The notes: generated by a model from the letters alone, not told the origin. Positions 15,699-24,035 are shown, numbered from the stretch's first letter. The stretch: 46,239 nt of DNA from Gemmatimonadaceae bacterium (GCA_002726335.1 PBSR01000011.1:744-46982), one strand, 5' to 3'. Numbers and translations: made by a program.

Positions 15699-16939
15699 GC
15701 TCCTTCTCCCTTCAGACAGGCCTCTTCCACCTTGCGCAGCGCCGCGACGATATCGGCCACATCGGGATCTGCGAAGTTCTCGTGTATGTGAATGAGAAAA
15801 TGGCTCTCCACAGCCTCGATCGCGTCGGGACAGGGGAAGACGGCCTCTCGATTCCCCTCGTAGGCGGGCAACCCCCAGGGGTAGTCACCGGGCGGAAACA
15901 CGCGCCGCCGTCGAAACCAGTCGGCCTCGGCCGGCAGGTGCCGGTAGCTGGGGTTGGTGGGAATCCCTTCGGCGGCCACAGCCCGGGCAAATGTGTCCTT
16001 GTCGACGGTGAGTTTGCCGGTGTCCACATGGATCCGCAGGAACCAGTAGACCCCCTCCGTGTCGGGCAGTTCCCGGCCGAGGCGTACTGCGGCGGCCCCT
16101 TCGAGCCCTGCTGAGATCGCACCTGCCACCTGTCGCCGGGCTGCGATGATCTGCGGCAGCCGCGCCAGCTGCACACGTCCCACAGCGGCGGCCAGATCGT
16201 TGCCGTTCAAGTTCAAGCCGGCGCGCGTGTTGGTGCCACCCTCCAGCCCCAGCGGCTTGCCGCGATCGGCGAAGCGCTTGCAGCGCCAGCCCAGCTCCTC
16301 GTCGGTGCTGTATACGACACCGCCCTGCGGGCCTGTGGCGTGGTGCTTGCCGCTCATCGTCGAGAAAGCTGCCACGGCTCCCAGAGTCCCCACGAGACGG
16401 CCCTGGTACCGGGCCCCGTGGGACTGGGCGCAGTCCTCCACCACAGGCAGGCCGCGCCGTTGTGCCAGGTCGAGGATCGGGTCCATCTCGGCCGGCTCTC
16501 CGGCGATGTGAGCCACCAGGATCGCCCGCGTGTGTGGCGTCAGCACGGCTTCGATCTGCCCGGCGCCCGCATTGAACGTTCCCGGCATGGCGTCGGCCAC
16601 AACGGGAATCAGGTTGAGCAGAGCCACCGGCATGACCCCTCCCGGATCGGTGATGGGAGGCACCACGACCTCTCCGGCCGGCGCCAGCTCCAGGCCGCCG
16701 AGAGCGGCGTAGACGGCACTCGTTCCGGAATTGACCAGATCGGCGAAGCCGCCCCCGTGAAAATCGACGAAAGCGGCTTCATACGCCGCTTCCTCCGGAC
16801 CACCGTAGCCGATGGCGCCCCCCGACTCGATGGCCTCATCGAAAAGTCCGACGGCGGCCTGCTTCTCAGCCTCGCCGAACAGCGCCCTTTTCGGCAGCGG
16901 CTCGGTACGAACCGGTGTCCCCCCCTCGATAGCCAGCAT
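15695..16939 (-). CDS. DegT/DnrJ/EryC1/StrS family PLP aminotransferase
   Basis: This 414-residue enzyme of the sugar aminotransferase family moves an amino group onto a keto-sugar, or in some members carries out dehydration, using pyridoxal phosphate. Family features are a start in IEGGTPVRTEP, the NSGTSAVYAAL loop (about 70-80), the cofactor-binding Asp169 in VVEDCAQSHG, and the likely Schiff-base Lys198 in FSTMSGKHHA. A good ribosome-binding site (GGAGGAGACAAGG) precedes the ATG. The gene diverges from the MraY/WecA-like gene across only 29 bp. With the coupled SDR downstream it suggests synthesis or turnover of an amino sugar. Confidence 0.92.
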   Translation of the reverse strand: MLAIEGGTPVRTEPLPKRALFGEAEKQAAVGLFDEAIESGGAIGYGGPEEAAYEAAFVDFHGGGFADLVNSGTSAVYAALGGLELAPAGEVVVPPITDPGGVMPVALLNLIPVVADAMPGTFNAGAGQIEAVLTPHTRAILVAHIAGEPAEMDPILDLAQRRGLPVVEDCAQSHGARYQGRLVGTLGAVAAFSTMSGKHHATGPQGGVVYSTDEELGWRCKRFADRGKPLGLEGGTNTRAGLNLNGNDLAAAVGRVQLARLPQIIAARRQVAGAISAGLEGAAAVRLGRELPDTEGVYWFLRIHVDTGKLTVDKDTFARAVAAEGIPTNPSYRHLPAEADWFRRRRVFPPGDYPWGLPAYEGNREAVFPCPDAIEAVESHFLIHIHENFADPDVADIVAALRKVEEACLKGEGA

Positions 16940-16968
16940 CCTTGTCTCCTCCTGCGTAAATTAACCCC

Positions 16969-18120
16969 GTGATCGTCTCTCTGGTCTTCTCCGGGCTCGC
17001 CGTCGGCTCCCTGCTGGTAACCTGCCTGTGTGTGCCCTTCGTGCGCCGGCTGGCGACACGCACCGGTCTCGTCGACTACCCGGCAGCCGGTGCCTACAAA
17101 ACGCATGTGGAGCCGACTCCTTATGGTGGCGGCGTGGCGATCTGGATCGGCGTCCTGCTGCCTCTGGCCGGCATGCTGGCCTGGCTGCTGACATCCCACC
17201 CTCTCATGTTCCGTGATGGCATCGAGTGGGTCAATCCCTGGGCTCCCTACCTGTTGTTTCCGCTGGAGCCGTGGAGCCCCACCGTCATCGAGGTGAGTCA
17301 GGTGGCGGCTGCCGTCATCGCTGCCCTGGCACTGGGACTGCTGGGACTGACGGACGATCGGCGTGTGGTGTCCGCAGGCCTGCGCCTCGGCGTGCAACTC
17401 ATCGTCTCCGGACTGCTCGTGGAACTGGTACCCGGCTTCCGGTTTCCCCTCTTCGGTCTTCCCGATCTCGTGGCTGCCGCCGCCAGCATCCTCTGGCTCG
17501 TGGCCCTCACCAACGCCTTCAATTTCCTCGACAACATGAACGGTCTGTCCGCGGGCCTGGCGGCCATCACCATCGGCGCCTGCGGCAGCATTGCCCTGGT
17601 CACCCAGCACGCACCGGCTGGCGTCGTCTGTCTCGTCGCCCTCGGCGCCTGCTCGGGATTCCTGCTGTTCAACTTCCCGCGGGCGTCGATCTTCATGGGC
17701 GACGCCGGGGGGCTGTTCCTCGGGTTTCTCGGGGGCGCTGTCTCACTTCTGCTCTGCAATCGCCTGTCAGTCCTGACCACGATGCCCGCGGCACTGCCGT
17801 ACCTGCTTCTGCCTCTGGCCGTCTTCACGGTCCCGATCTACGACCTGGTCACCGTCGTCGGTCTGCGTCTCAGTCGGGGACTCGCACCCTGGTCGGGTGA
17901 CACCAACCACGTCAGTCACCGGCTCGTGGCGGCCGGTCTCAGTCGGATGCAGGCGGTCCTCGTGCTGTACGGGCTGAGCGCCCTCTTTGCCCTTCCCTGT
18001 GCCGGTGCCGTGGGCGCGGATATCGGCGGCGCCTGGTGGTCGTTGGGTAGCGCCATCTTCGTCCTCACTCTTTTCGGTGTCCTCGACCTGCGGCTGGCAG
18101 GCAGGCGAATCTCGGCCTAG
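16969..18120 (+). CDS. MraY/WecA-type phospho-sugar transferase
   Basis: This 383-residue polytopic membrane protein of glycosyltransferase family 4 (WecA/MraY/TagO) transfers a sugar-1-phosphate from a UDP-sugar to a polyprenyl phosphate, the first committed step of many cell-surface glycans. About ten hydrophobic helices are visible. Catalytic signatures are LLGLTDDRRV (the DDxx motif), NFLDNMNGLSAG, FMGDAGGLFLG and the HxxHR-like NHVSHRL. The proline-rich start (VEPTPYGGGVAIW) is typical of WecA-like members. The GTG start lacks an obvious ribosome-binding site and follows an AT-rich TAAATTAA, so a leaderless or very short-leader transcript is possible. It lies next to sugar-modifying genes, so a lipid-linked glycan pathway is the likely setting. 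Confidence 0.9.
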   Translation: MIVSLVFSGLAVGSLLVTCLCVPFVRRLATRTGLVDYPAAGAYKTHVEPTPYGGGVAIWIGVLLPLAGMLAWLLTSHPLMFRDGIEWVNPWAPYLLFPLEPWSPTVIEVSQVAAAVIAALALGLLGLTDDRRVVSAGLRLGVQLIVSGLLVELVPGFRFPLFGLPDLVAAAASILWLVALTNAFNFLDNMNGLSAGLAAITIGACGSIALVTQHAPAGVVCLVALGACSGFLLFNFPRASIFMGDAGGLFLGFLGGAVSLLLCNRLSVLTTMPAALPYLLLPLAVFTVPIYDLVTVVGLRLSRGLAPWSGDTNHVSHRLVAAGLSRMQAVLVLYGLSALFALPCAGAVGADIGGAWWSLGSAIFVLTLFGVLDLRLAGRRISA

Positions 18121-18130
18121 TGTTGCTGCT

Positions 18131-18871
18131 ATGAGCACCCGTCCGCGAATTCTGATCACCGGCGCTGCCGGCCTCGTCGGCAGCGCCCTGCGCCGCTACC
18201 TGCGGGACCGCTATGACTTCCGGCTGCTCTTCCACCGAAACGTGCCCGAAGTGGAATCGGAGGACCAGGTCGTCGTCGCCGATCTGGCAGATTTTGAGTG
18301 CATGGTCGAGGCCGGAGATGGCGTCGATGCCATCGTGCATCTGGGCATCGCCGTCGCCGGACGCGGGGCAACTCGGGCGCGCTACAACCAGAAGATCTTC
18401 GATACGAACCTGAAGGGCACGTACAACATCTTCGAGTCGGCCCGCATCAACAGGGTGCCCAAGGTCGTGTTCGCCAGCACGAATCACGTCACCGGCTTCT
18501 ATGAGAAGCAGAACATGGTCTCCTCGCCGGACCTGCCAGTGCGTCCCGACAGCATGTACGGTGTCAGCAAAGCCTGTGGTGAGGCCATGGGCCGCTTCTA
18601 CTTCGACCGCTACGGTATTGCCTGCTACTGCATCCGCATCGCCAATTTTCCCAATACCGACCAGGTCAACAGCGACTACGAGCCCGGCATGAACCGATGG
18701 CTTTCGAGTCGGGACATGGCGGAGTTGACCGCCTGCTGTCTGCAGGATGCCGAAGCTCAGTTCGCCATCATCTACGGTGCCTCACAGGGTGGCGAACTGA
18801 AGTGGGACCTGACCAGCGGTCACCAGCTGGTGGGCTGGAAGCCTCGCGACCGCGGTGCCCCGCCGGCGTGA
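18131..18871 (+). CDS. NAD-dependent SDR, uronate dehydrogenase-like
   Basis: This 246-residue extended SDR closely resembles bacterial uronate dehydrogenases (Udh), which oxidise D-galacturonate or D-glucuronate to aldarolactones. Shared features, compared from memory with the Agrobacterium enzyme, include ITGAAGLVGSAL (Rossmann motif), VFASTNHVTGFY, the active-site MYGVSKACGE (Tyr143, Lys147), FYFDRYG, and the ending LVGWKPRD. ATG 18131 gives the normal N-terminus; the frame is open upstream only as part of the preceding gene. It is 10 bp downstream of the glycan transferase gene and overlaps the next gene by four bases. A related NAD-dependent sugar epimerase or dehydratase is the alternative. 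Confidence 0.85.
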   Translation: MSTRPRILITGAAGLVGSALRRYLRDRYDFRLLFHRNVPEVESEDQVVVADLADFECMVEAGDGVDAIVHLGIAVAGRGATRARYNQKIFDTNLKGTYNIFESARINRVPKVVFASTNHVTGFYEKQNMVSSPDLPVRPDSMYGVSKACGEAMGRFYFDRYGIACYCIRIANFPNTDQVNSDYEPGMNRWLSSRDMAELTACCLQDAEAQFAIIYGASQGGELKWDLTSGHQLVGWKPRDRGAPPA

Positions 18872-19542
18872 CCGCGTCGCTGGGGGGGGGATACGCCGGC
18901 GCCGAGTTCGATGCGGGCCCTACAGTGAAGGCCGTCCTCGCGGCGGCCAACCCGGGGGATCCGGAATCACGCCTCGTCATCCTCGCTGGACCTCCCGGCA
19001 GCGGCAAGTCGACCGTTGCCGCACGGTTACTCAAGCATCTGCCGGGTGCCGTATGTATCGACAAAGACTGGAGTGCGGGAGGTTTCATTCTCGAGGCCGC
19101 ACGCCAGGATGGCGGTGACCACGCCACCGCCTACGGCCGGCCACACTACTGGCAGCGGCTGCGCCCCCTTGAGTACGGTGGCGCTGTGACCTCGGCCTGC
19201 GCCCATCTGGTGGGCCGGCGCACAGTGTTTCTCGTCGGCGGCTGGGGGCCCGAGCTGGCCGACTTCGATCTGTGGCCCGGGTTGACTCAGGCCGTGTCCC
19301 CGGCGAGGCTCGACGTCATCCACCTCGACGCGCCGCCAATGCGTCTCTGGCAGGATCGCATGCGGGCCCGCGGCTCCCGGGCGGACAGTCCGTGGTTCGA
19401 CGAGTTCGCCCGTCGACTTACGGCGGTCCCGGTGTGGCCGGGGGCTCACCGCGTGTCCACGGCAGACCCGGTTCACGATGTCTGGCAACACGTCATGGCC
19501 GCCCTCTGCCTGGCGCCTGAAGGAACGGGAAGTGTGAGGTAG
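18868..19542 (+). CDS. P-loop kinase-like ATPase
   Basis: This 224-residue protein has a Walker A motif GPPGSGKST (41-49) and the overall look of small AAA/zeta-toxin/gluconate-kinase type P-loop proteins. The segment VCIDKDW follows the first strand, and a C-terminal IHLDAPPMRLWQDR resembles the nucleoside-kinase LID region. Substrate is unknown. The GTG at 18868 overlaps the preceding stop (GTGA). A run of nine G (18882-18890) lies in codons 5-8, so the true start might instead be GTG 18925, beyond the tract. It sits in an apparent operon with a uronate-dehydrogenase-like enzyme and a nucleoside transporter, so a sugar or nucleoside kinase role is plausible but unproven. Confidence 0.75.
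   Translation: MTASLGGGYAGAEFDAGPTVKAVLAAANPGDPESRLVILAGPPGSGKSTVAARLLKHLPGAVCIDKDWSAGGFILEAARQDGGDHATAYGRPHYWQRLRPLEYGGAVTSACAHLVGRRTVFLVGGWGPELADFDLWPGLTQAVSPARLDVIHLDAPPMRLWQDRMRARGSRADSPWFDEFARRLTAVPVWPGAHRVSTADPVHDVWQHVMAALCLAPEGTGSVR
18882..18890. repeat. Poly-G tract, 9 nt, in 5' coding region
   Basis: Nine consecutive G residues lie 14 bases into the P-loop kinase-like reading frame. Length and location are those of slippage-prone tracts; a one-base change would shift the frame unless translation begins downstream at GTG 18925. Confidence 0.8.
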
Positions 19543-19544
19543 GA

Positions 19545-20807
19545 ATGGACATTCTGCACAGTTTCTTCGGCTACCTCGCCCTGCTGGCCATCGCCTGGCT
19601 GGTGGGCACCCGTCGGGGCCCGATTCCCTGGAGGGTCCTGGGTGTGGCCACCGGCCTGCAGCTGGCCCTGACCGCCTGTCTGCTGCTCACCGGTCTGCGC
19701 AGCCATGTCTTCGGTGTGGTGGGGGCACTCACAGCGCTGCTGCAGACAACCTCGCAGAAAGCCGGACAGTCGCTGCTCTTTATCGGGGTGAGCAATCCCG
19801 AGTTCACCTCCACCTACGGTCCCATCGTCGCCCTCGAGATCGCCGCCGTCATCATCTTCGTCGCCTCCCTGTCCCGCGTCCTCTACCACTACGGCGTCCT
19901 GCCCTGGGTGATCGGCCTGTTGAGCCGGTTCATGCAGCGCAGCTTCGGCATCAGCGCCGCCGAGAGTGTGGGAGTGGCCTCGAACGTGTTTCTCGGCATG
20001 ACCGAAGCGCCCCTGCTGATCCGCCCCTACGTGTCACGCCTGACGCAGAGCGAGCTGTTCTGCCTCATGGTGGCGGGTATGGCGACCATCGCCGGCACGG
20101 TGATGGTGGTCTACGCATCGATGCTGTCGGGGGCCCATCCCGAGATCGCCGGCCACCTGTTCACCGCCTCCATGATCAGTGCCCCGGCGGCCATCGCCGT
20201 GGCCAAGTTGATGATGCCGGAGACCGGACAGCCGCAGACCACCGGAACCCACATCCGGATCGAGTTGGAGACGGAGAAGACGATCAACGGTCTGGACGCA
20301 GCGGCCCGTGGCGCCTCTGAAGGCATGCACCTGTTCATCAACATCCTGGCCATGCTGATCGCCTTCATCGCCCTGGTGGCGCTGGTCAACACCACCCTCG
20401 GCTGGCTCGGTGAGCAGCTGGGTGCGGCCAGCGCCTGGACTCTTCAGGCAGCGGTTGGCTCGCTGTTCCGCCTGCCCTGCTGGTTGATGGGGGTGTCCTG
20501 GTCGGAGGCGGGAATCATCGGCGAACTGATGGGCGTCAAGACGATTCTCAACGAATTCGTCGCCTACGTCGAACTGTCCACCCGGATGCGAAGTCCTGCC
20601 CCCGGGCTCGGAGATCGCGCCTTCCTCATCGCCGTCTACGCCATGTGCGGCTTTGCCAACTTCGGCTCTGTGGCCATCATGATCGGCGGCATCGGCAGCA
20701 TCGCGCCCGATCGTCGCGGCGATCTGGCGCGGCTGGGCGTGCGATCCATCGTCGCCGGCACGCTGGCGACGATGCTCACAGGCTGTGTGGTGGGACTTTT
20801 CGTGTGA
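19545..20807 (+). CDS. NupC-type concentrative nucleoside transporter
   Basis: This 420-residue inner-membrane protein of the concentrative nucleoside transporter (CNT/NupC) family imports nucleosides with H+ or Na+. Hydrophobic helices run through the whole protein. Family signatures include GVASNVFLGMTEAPLLIRPY, VMVVYASMLSG and the C-terminal LNEFVAY-VEL, then MCGFANFGSVAIMIGG-IGSIAPDRR. The ATG is preceded by GAGGTAGGA at good spacing and lies two bases after the upstream stop, so it ends a rightward operon. The substrate could be a nucleoside or a nucleoside-like sugar compound. A 90-bp spacer separates it from the next gene. Confidence 0.93.
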   Translation: MDILHSFFGYLALLAIAWLVGTRRGPIPWRVLGVATGLQLALTACLLLTGLRSHVFGVVGALTALLQTTSQKAGQSLLFIGVSNPEFTSTYGPIVALEIAAVIIFVASLSRVLYHYGVLPWVIGLLSRFMQRSFGISAAESVGVASNVFLGMTEAPLLIRPYVSRLTQSELFCLMVAGMATIAGTVMVVYASMLSGAHPEIAGHLFTASMISAPAAIAVAKLMMPETGQPQTTGTHIRIELETEKTINGLDAAARGASEGMHLFINILAMLIAFIALVALVNTTLGWLGEQLGAASAWTLQAAVGSLFRLPCWLMGVSWSEAGIIGELMGVKTILNEFVAYVELSTRMRSPAPGLGDRAFLIAVYAMCGFANFGSVAIMIGGIGSIAPDRRGDLARLGVRSIVAGTLATMLTGCVVGLFV

Positions 20808-20835
20808 CCGGGATCATTTTACCCTGTCGAAACGT

Positions 20836-20882
20836 CCAACCAGTCGTTAGTTTATTTGTCTTCGAAAACAACCAAACAGTCG
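20836..20882 (+). promoter_or_regulatory. Two near-identical 11-mers flanking an AT-rich spacer
   Basis: CCAACCAGTCG (20836-20846) and CCAAACAGTCG (20872-20882) match at 10 of 11 positions, and their starts are 36 bp apart. They flank an unusually AT-rich 25-bp stretch directly upstream of the 88-residue gene. This arrangement looks like paired binding sites around a promoter, although no clear -35/-10 pair can be named. Confidence 0.35.
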
Positions 20883-20897
20883 ACCGATGCGAGAGTT

Positions 20898-21164
20898 ATG
20901 GCCAAGGAACGCAAGTCCGCCTACCGCTCCCAGTTCGACGGCCACCGGCGCCTGGCCGCTGCCGTCATTCTTCAGGCCATCAAAGACATGTCCTCCGGTG
21001 GCCCGGCCTCCCACGACAAAGAGAGCGCCGTCCAGTTCCTCCAGGGAGACATGTGGCCGTTCTCAGATGTCCTCGACCTGCCAGCTGACGGTCAGGCCCT
21101 GCAGGACTACCTGAAGACAGTGGATCTCAAACGACTCGAGGGCGAAGCCTCCGCGGCGAATTAG
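20898..21164 (+). CDS. Small protein of unknown function
   Basis: This 88-residue soluble protein is basic at the N-terminus (MAKERKSAYRSQFDGHRR), has a helix AAAVILQAIKDM, and ends in an acidic helix (LQDYLKTVDLKRLEGEA). The pattern (helix, then SAVQFLQGDMWPFSDVLDLP) resembles small proteins seen in many genomes and phages in which ARxFL-x2-D precedes an LDP-type motif; that resemblance is loose. ATG 20898 was chosen over TTG 20856 because the extra residues look non-coding and contain the upstream direct repeat. The 3' end overlaps the convergent histidine kinase gene by 38 bp. Function unknown. Confidence 0.7.
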   Translation: MAKERKSAYRSQFDGHRRLAAAVILQAIKDMSSGGPASHDKESAVQFLQGDMWPFSDVLDLPADGQALQDYLKTVDLKRLEGEASAAN

Positions 21165-23676
21165 CAGCGCGGGACAGCACCCGGCTCAGTTCACCGATGT
21201 CGTACGGTTTGGCCACCACTCCACGGAAGCCGTGGGCCTTGTGTTCGGCCATGATGGGATCGTCGGAATAACCGCTGGACACGATGGTCCGGGCCCCTGG
21301 GTCGAGTTCCATGATCCGCGCCGCCGCGTCCCGTCCACCCATGCCCCCCGGGACCGTGAGATCCATGATCACCGCGTCGAAGGGGTTGCCTTCCAGACGC
21401 GCCCTGCCATAGGCGTTGAGGGCCTCGCTGCCGTCGGCGACACACTGAGAGTCGTATCCGAGCCGTTCCAGCAGATCGCTGACAAGGTGGCGGATCTGTA
21501 CCTCGTCGTCGAGTACGAGAATCCGACCCTCCCCGCGGATCGGTGCGAGTGTGTCTCCGTCGTCATTCTCGACGATGGCGGACGTTGCCGGCACGTAGAC
21601 GTCGAAACGGGTCCCTTCACCCACCTTCGACTCCACTGTCAGATGACCCTGATGATTACGGACGATGGCGAAGGCGGTGGCCAGCCCCAGCCCGCTGCCG
21701 GTTTCCTTCGTCGTGAAGTAGGGATCGAAGATCCGCGCCAGATCCTCCTCGCCGATACCGATGCCCTGGTCGCGCACCGTGATCCGGATGTAGCGCCCGG
21801 GTGACAGCGGCAGTCCGTCCTCGGTTTCACGCACCAGATTCTCGGCGCACACATCCATCCGGCCCCCGGTCGGCATGGCCTGATCGGCATTGAGCACGAG
21901 ATTCTGAATCACCTGACTGATCTGCCCACGGTCGACCTCGGCCGGCCACAGGTCCGGGTCGATCTGGAACTCGCAGAGCACATTCGAACCGCGCATGGTG
22001 AAGGTGGCCGAATCGCGGATGATCTCGGCCATGGAGGCGGCCTTCTTCACCGGCGCTCCCCCCTTGGCGAAGGCCAGCAGCTGACTCGTCAGATCCGTGG
22101 CCCGGTCGGCGGCGGATTCCACCTGGCTCAGGTTCTCGTACAGCTCGCTTGCCGGCTCGAGCTCCATCTTGGTCAGCGACAGATAACCGACAATCGTCGT
22201 CAGGATGTTGTTGAAGTCGTGGGCGATGCCACCGGCGAGCACGCCCAGGGATTCGAGTTTCTCGGACTTGAGCAACTCCTCTTCCATCCGGCGCTGCTCG
22301 GCCACATCCCGCGACACGAGAACGACTCCCACCGTCTTGCCTTCGTCGTCACGAATGGGCGCAGAATTCGTCGACACGGGGCGCTCCGTACCGTCACGGC
22401 TCACCAGCAGCGTATGCAGGTCGAGGCTGACGCCGGCGCCCGTCTCCAGCACGTGTGATACCGGGTTCTGGCCGGCCTCCCGGGTGCGCTCGTCGAGAAC
22501 CCGGAAGACCTCAGAGAAGGGTTTGCCCCTGGCCTCCAGCTGGGTCCAGCCGGAGAGGGCTTCGGCGGCCCGATTCATCAATACCACCCGCCCCTCCGAA
22601 TCGGTAGCTACCACGCTGTCGCCGATGCTGCGCAGGGTCACGGCCAATCGTTCGCGTTCGGCGGCCAGCTCCTGCAGGTCATCGACGCGGCGAAAGCCTT
22701 CCGAGAGGGCTTCGGCAAATTCCTTCAGGACGGCGATATGATCATCGGTAAAGGCGCAAGGTGCGGTGGCGTTGACGGCAAGGGTGCCATGGGAGAAGGG
22801 TACGTCGAGCACGCAGCGGACGCCCTCGTAGGCCTGGCGCATGGAAGCAGCCTCATCGAGACGGTCCTCGACCTCGAGATCGTGTCGATAGACGACCTCG
22901 CCGGCCTTCCACATCCCGATGACGGCAGCCGCAGCGGGCGGGTCTTGCCGGGCCAGGTCCTTCCACTCGCCCTGGCGCAGCCGGTCGTAGGCGCGGACCA
23001 CCCGGTCGGGTCCCTGCTCGACGACGTTGATGCCGCAGTGTTTGAACGGAACCTCAAGCGCCTCCAGGCTTTCCCATACGGCTTCGGCGACATTGCGGAT
23101 GTCGGCCCGCGCCTGCATGCGCCATACCTGCTCACGCACCCGGGCCAGGGCCACTCGTCTGGCCTCACGACGGCCACGCTCCTCGATCTCGCTCTGCAGC
23201 GCCTGGTTGGCCGAACGCAACTCGGCGGTGCGTTCCGCCACACGCCGCTCCAGTTGATCGTGGGCCAGGCGCAGCGCCTCCTGAGCCCGGTGCTTGTAGA
23301 TGGCCACCTCGATCGTCGTCTGCAGCTCGCGTTCCTCGAATGGCTTGAGCAGGTAACCATAGGGCTCCGTGATCTTCGCCCGCTCGAGGGTGCGGTCGTT
23401 CGAGTACGCCGTAAGATAGACGACCGGTATGTAGTGACGGGCCAGTTCATCTGCCGCTTCGACGCCATCCATCTCGCCCTCCAGATTGATGTCCATCAGC
23501 ACCAGATGGGGCGGCGAATGGCGCGCCGAGGTGACGGCCTCCTCTCCGGACGCGACAACGACGGGCACATCGTACCCCATCCGTTGCAGCCGCAGCTGCA
23601 GGTCCAGGGCGACGATGGGCTCGTCCTCGACGACGAGGATCCGAGTCTTGATATCGGGAGTTGCGGTCTCTGTCAT
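21127..23676 (-). CDS. Hybrid sensor histidine kinase with N- and C-terminal receiver domains
   Basis: This 849-residue soluble signalling protein has no membrane segment. Domains in order are: a receiver (residues 11-125, Asp62 as phospho-acceptor in VLMDINLEG, Lys111 in LLKPF); a coiled-coil linker; a GAF-like domain (about 185-345); a PAS domain (about 350-475, SVVATDSEGRVVLMNRAAE); HisKA with GGIAHDFNNIL (His near 484); HATPase (N box NLVLNADQAM, G box GQGIG-type DQGIGIGEEDLARIFD, then TGSGLGLA); and a second receiver (about 717-835, VIMDLTVPGGMGG). The N-terminal receiver suggests the kinase is itself controlled by an upstream phospho-donor. ATG 23676 was chosen because the extra 17 upstream residues precede any receiver sequence and overlap a terminator. 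No partner gene is adjacent. Confidence 0.92.
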   Translation of the reverse strand: MTETATPDIKTRILVVEDEPIVALDLQLRLQRMGYDVPVVVASGEEAVTSARHSPPHLVLMDINLEGEMDGVEAADELARHYIPVVYLTAYSNDRTLERAKITEPYGYLLKPFEERELQTTIEVAIYKHRAQEALRLAHDQLERRVAERTAELRSANQALQSEIEERGRREARRVALARVREQVWRMQARADIRNVAEAVWESLEALEVPFKHCGINVVEQGPDRVVRAYDRLRQGEWKDLARQDPPAAAAVIGMWKAGEVVYRHDLEVEDRLDEAASMRQAYEGVRCVLDVPFSHGTLAVNATAPCAFTDDHIAVLKEFAEALSEGFRRVDDLQELAAERERLAVTLRSIGDSVVATDSEGRVVLMNRAAEALSGWTQLEARGKPFSEVFRVLDERTREAGQNPVSHVLETGAGVSLDLHTLLVSRDGTERPVSTNSAPIRDDEGKTVGVVLVSRDVAEQRRMEEELLKSEKLESLGVLAGGIAHDFNNILTTIVGYLSLTKMELEPASELYENLSQVESAADRATDLTSQLLAFAKGGAPVKKAASMAEIIRDSATFTMRGSNVLCEFQIDPDLWPAEVDRGQISQVIQNLVLNADQAMPTGGRMDVCAENLVRETEDGLPLSPGRYIRITVRDQGIGIGEEDLARIFDPYFTTKETGSGLGLATAFAIVRNHQGHLTVESKVGEGTRFDVYVPATSAIVENDDGDTLAPIRGEGRILVLDDEVQIRHLVSDLLERLGYDSQCVADGSEALNAYGRARLEGNPFDAVIMDLTVPGGMGGRDAAARIMELDPGARTIVSSGYSDDPIMAEHKAHGFRGVVAKPYDIGELSRVLSRAANSPRRLRPRVV

Positions 23677-23721
23677 GGTGGCATCACCCTGAAAGGTGGC
23701 GCGCCGGGCAGAACGGAACAA

Positions 23722-23759
23722 GGGCACCCGGAATCTGCCTTTCGGCCTCCCGAGTGCCC
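23722..23759 (-). terminator. Intrinsic terminator of tRNA-Lys
   Basis: A ten-position stem (23722-23731 against 23750-23759, nine pairs and one C-A mismatch) closes an 18-base loop that can fold further. On the minus strand it is followed by TTGTTCCGTT. It lies 20 bases downstream of the tRNA 3' end and 46 bases before the kinase start, so it most likely ends the tRNA transcript. The T tract is imperfect. Confidence 0.6.
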
Positions 23760-23779
23760 CTCCTGATACAACGTCAATT

Positions 23780-23855
<76 letters not shown>

Positions 23856-23871
23856 ACAAGAGCAGTCGTAA

Positions 23872-23900
23872 AGCATAGGGGAAGGCACCGATGGTGTCAA
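23872..23900 (-). promoter_or_regulatory. Sigma-70 promoter of tRNA-Lys
   Basis: On the minus strand TTGACA (23900-23895) and TATGCT (23877-23872) are separated by exactly 17 bases, and the -10 ends 16 bases before the mature tRNA 5' end. This is a near-consensus housekeeping promoter. Confidence 0.85.
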
Positions 23901-23977
23901 CGGAGGGGGAACCGATAGGATCGCCCCAAGTCCCTGTTTCTGTTCGACATCTGGCCGATTTGCCTACCGCGGTGTCC

Positions 23978-24006
23978 TTGACAGACACAGGAGGAGCACC
24001 TACACT
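23978..24006 (+). promoter_or_regulatory. Sigma-70 promoter of the TPR gene
   Basis: TTGACA (23978-23983) and TACACT (24001-24006) are 17 bases apart, 29 bases upstream of the TPR gene ATG. It faces away from the tRNA-Lys promoter, the -35 elements lying 77 bp apart. Transcription of the efp-gcvH region may also depend on it, since no terminator is seen after the TPR gene. Confidence 0.85.
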
Positions 24007-24035
24007 TTGCGGCTGTTTTTACCCTTGGCGGACCG

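Noticed and set aside
18697..18867. N-terminal extension of the P-loop protein
   Set aside because: This part overlaps the Udh-like gene in another frame and has no similarity to the family; the GTGA overlap start is better.
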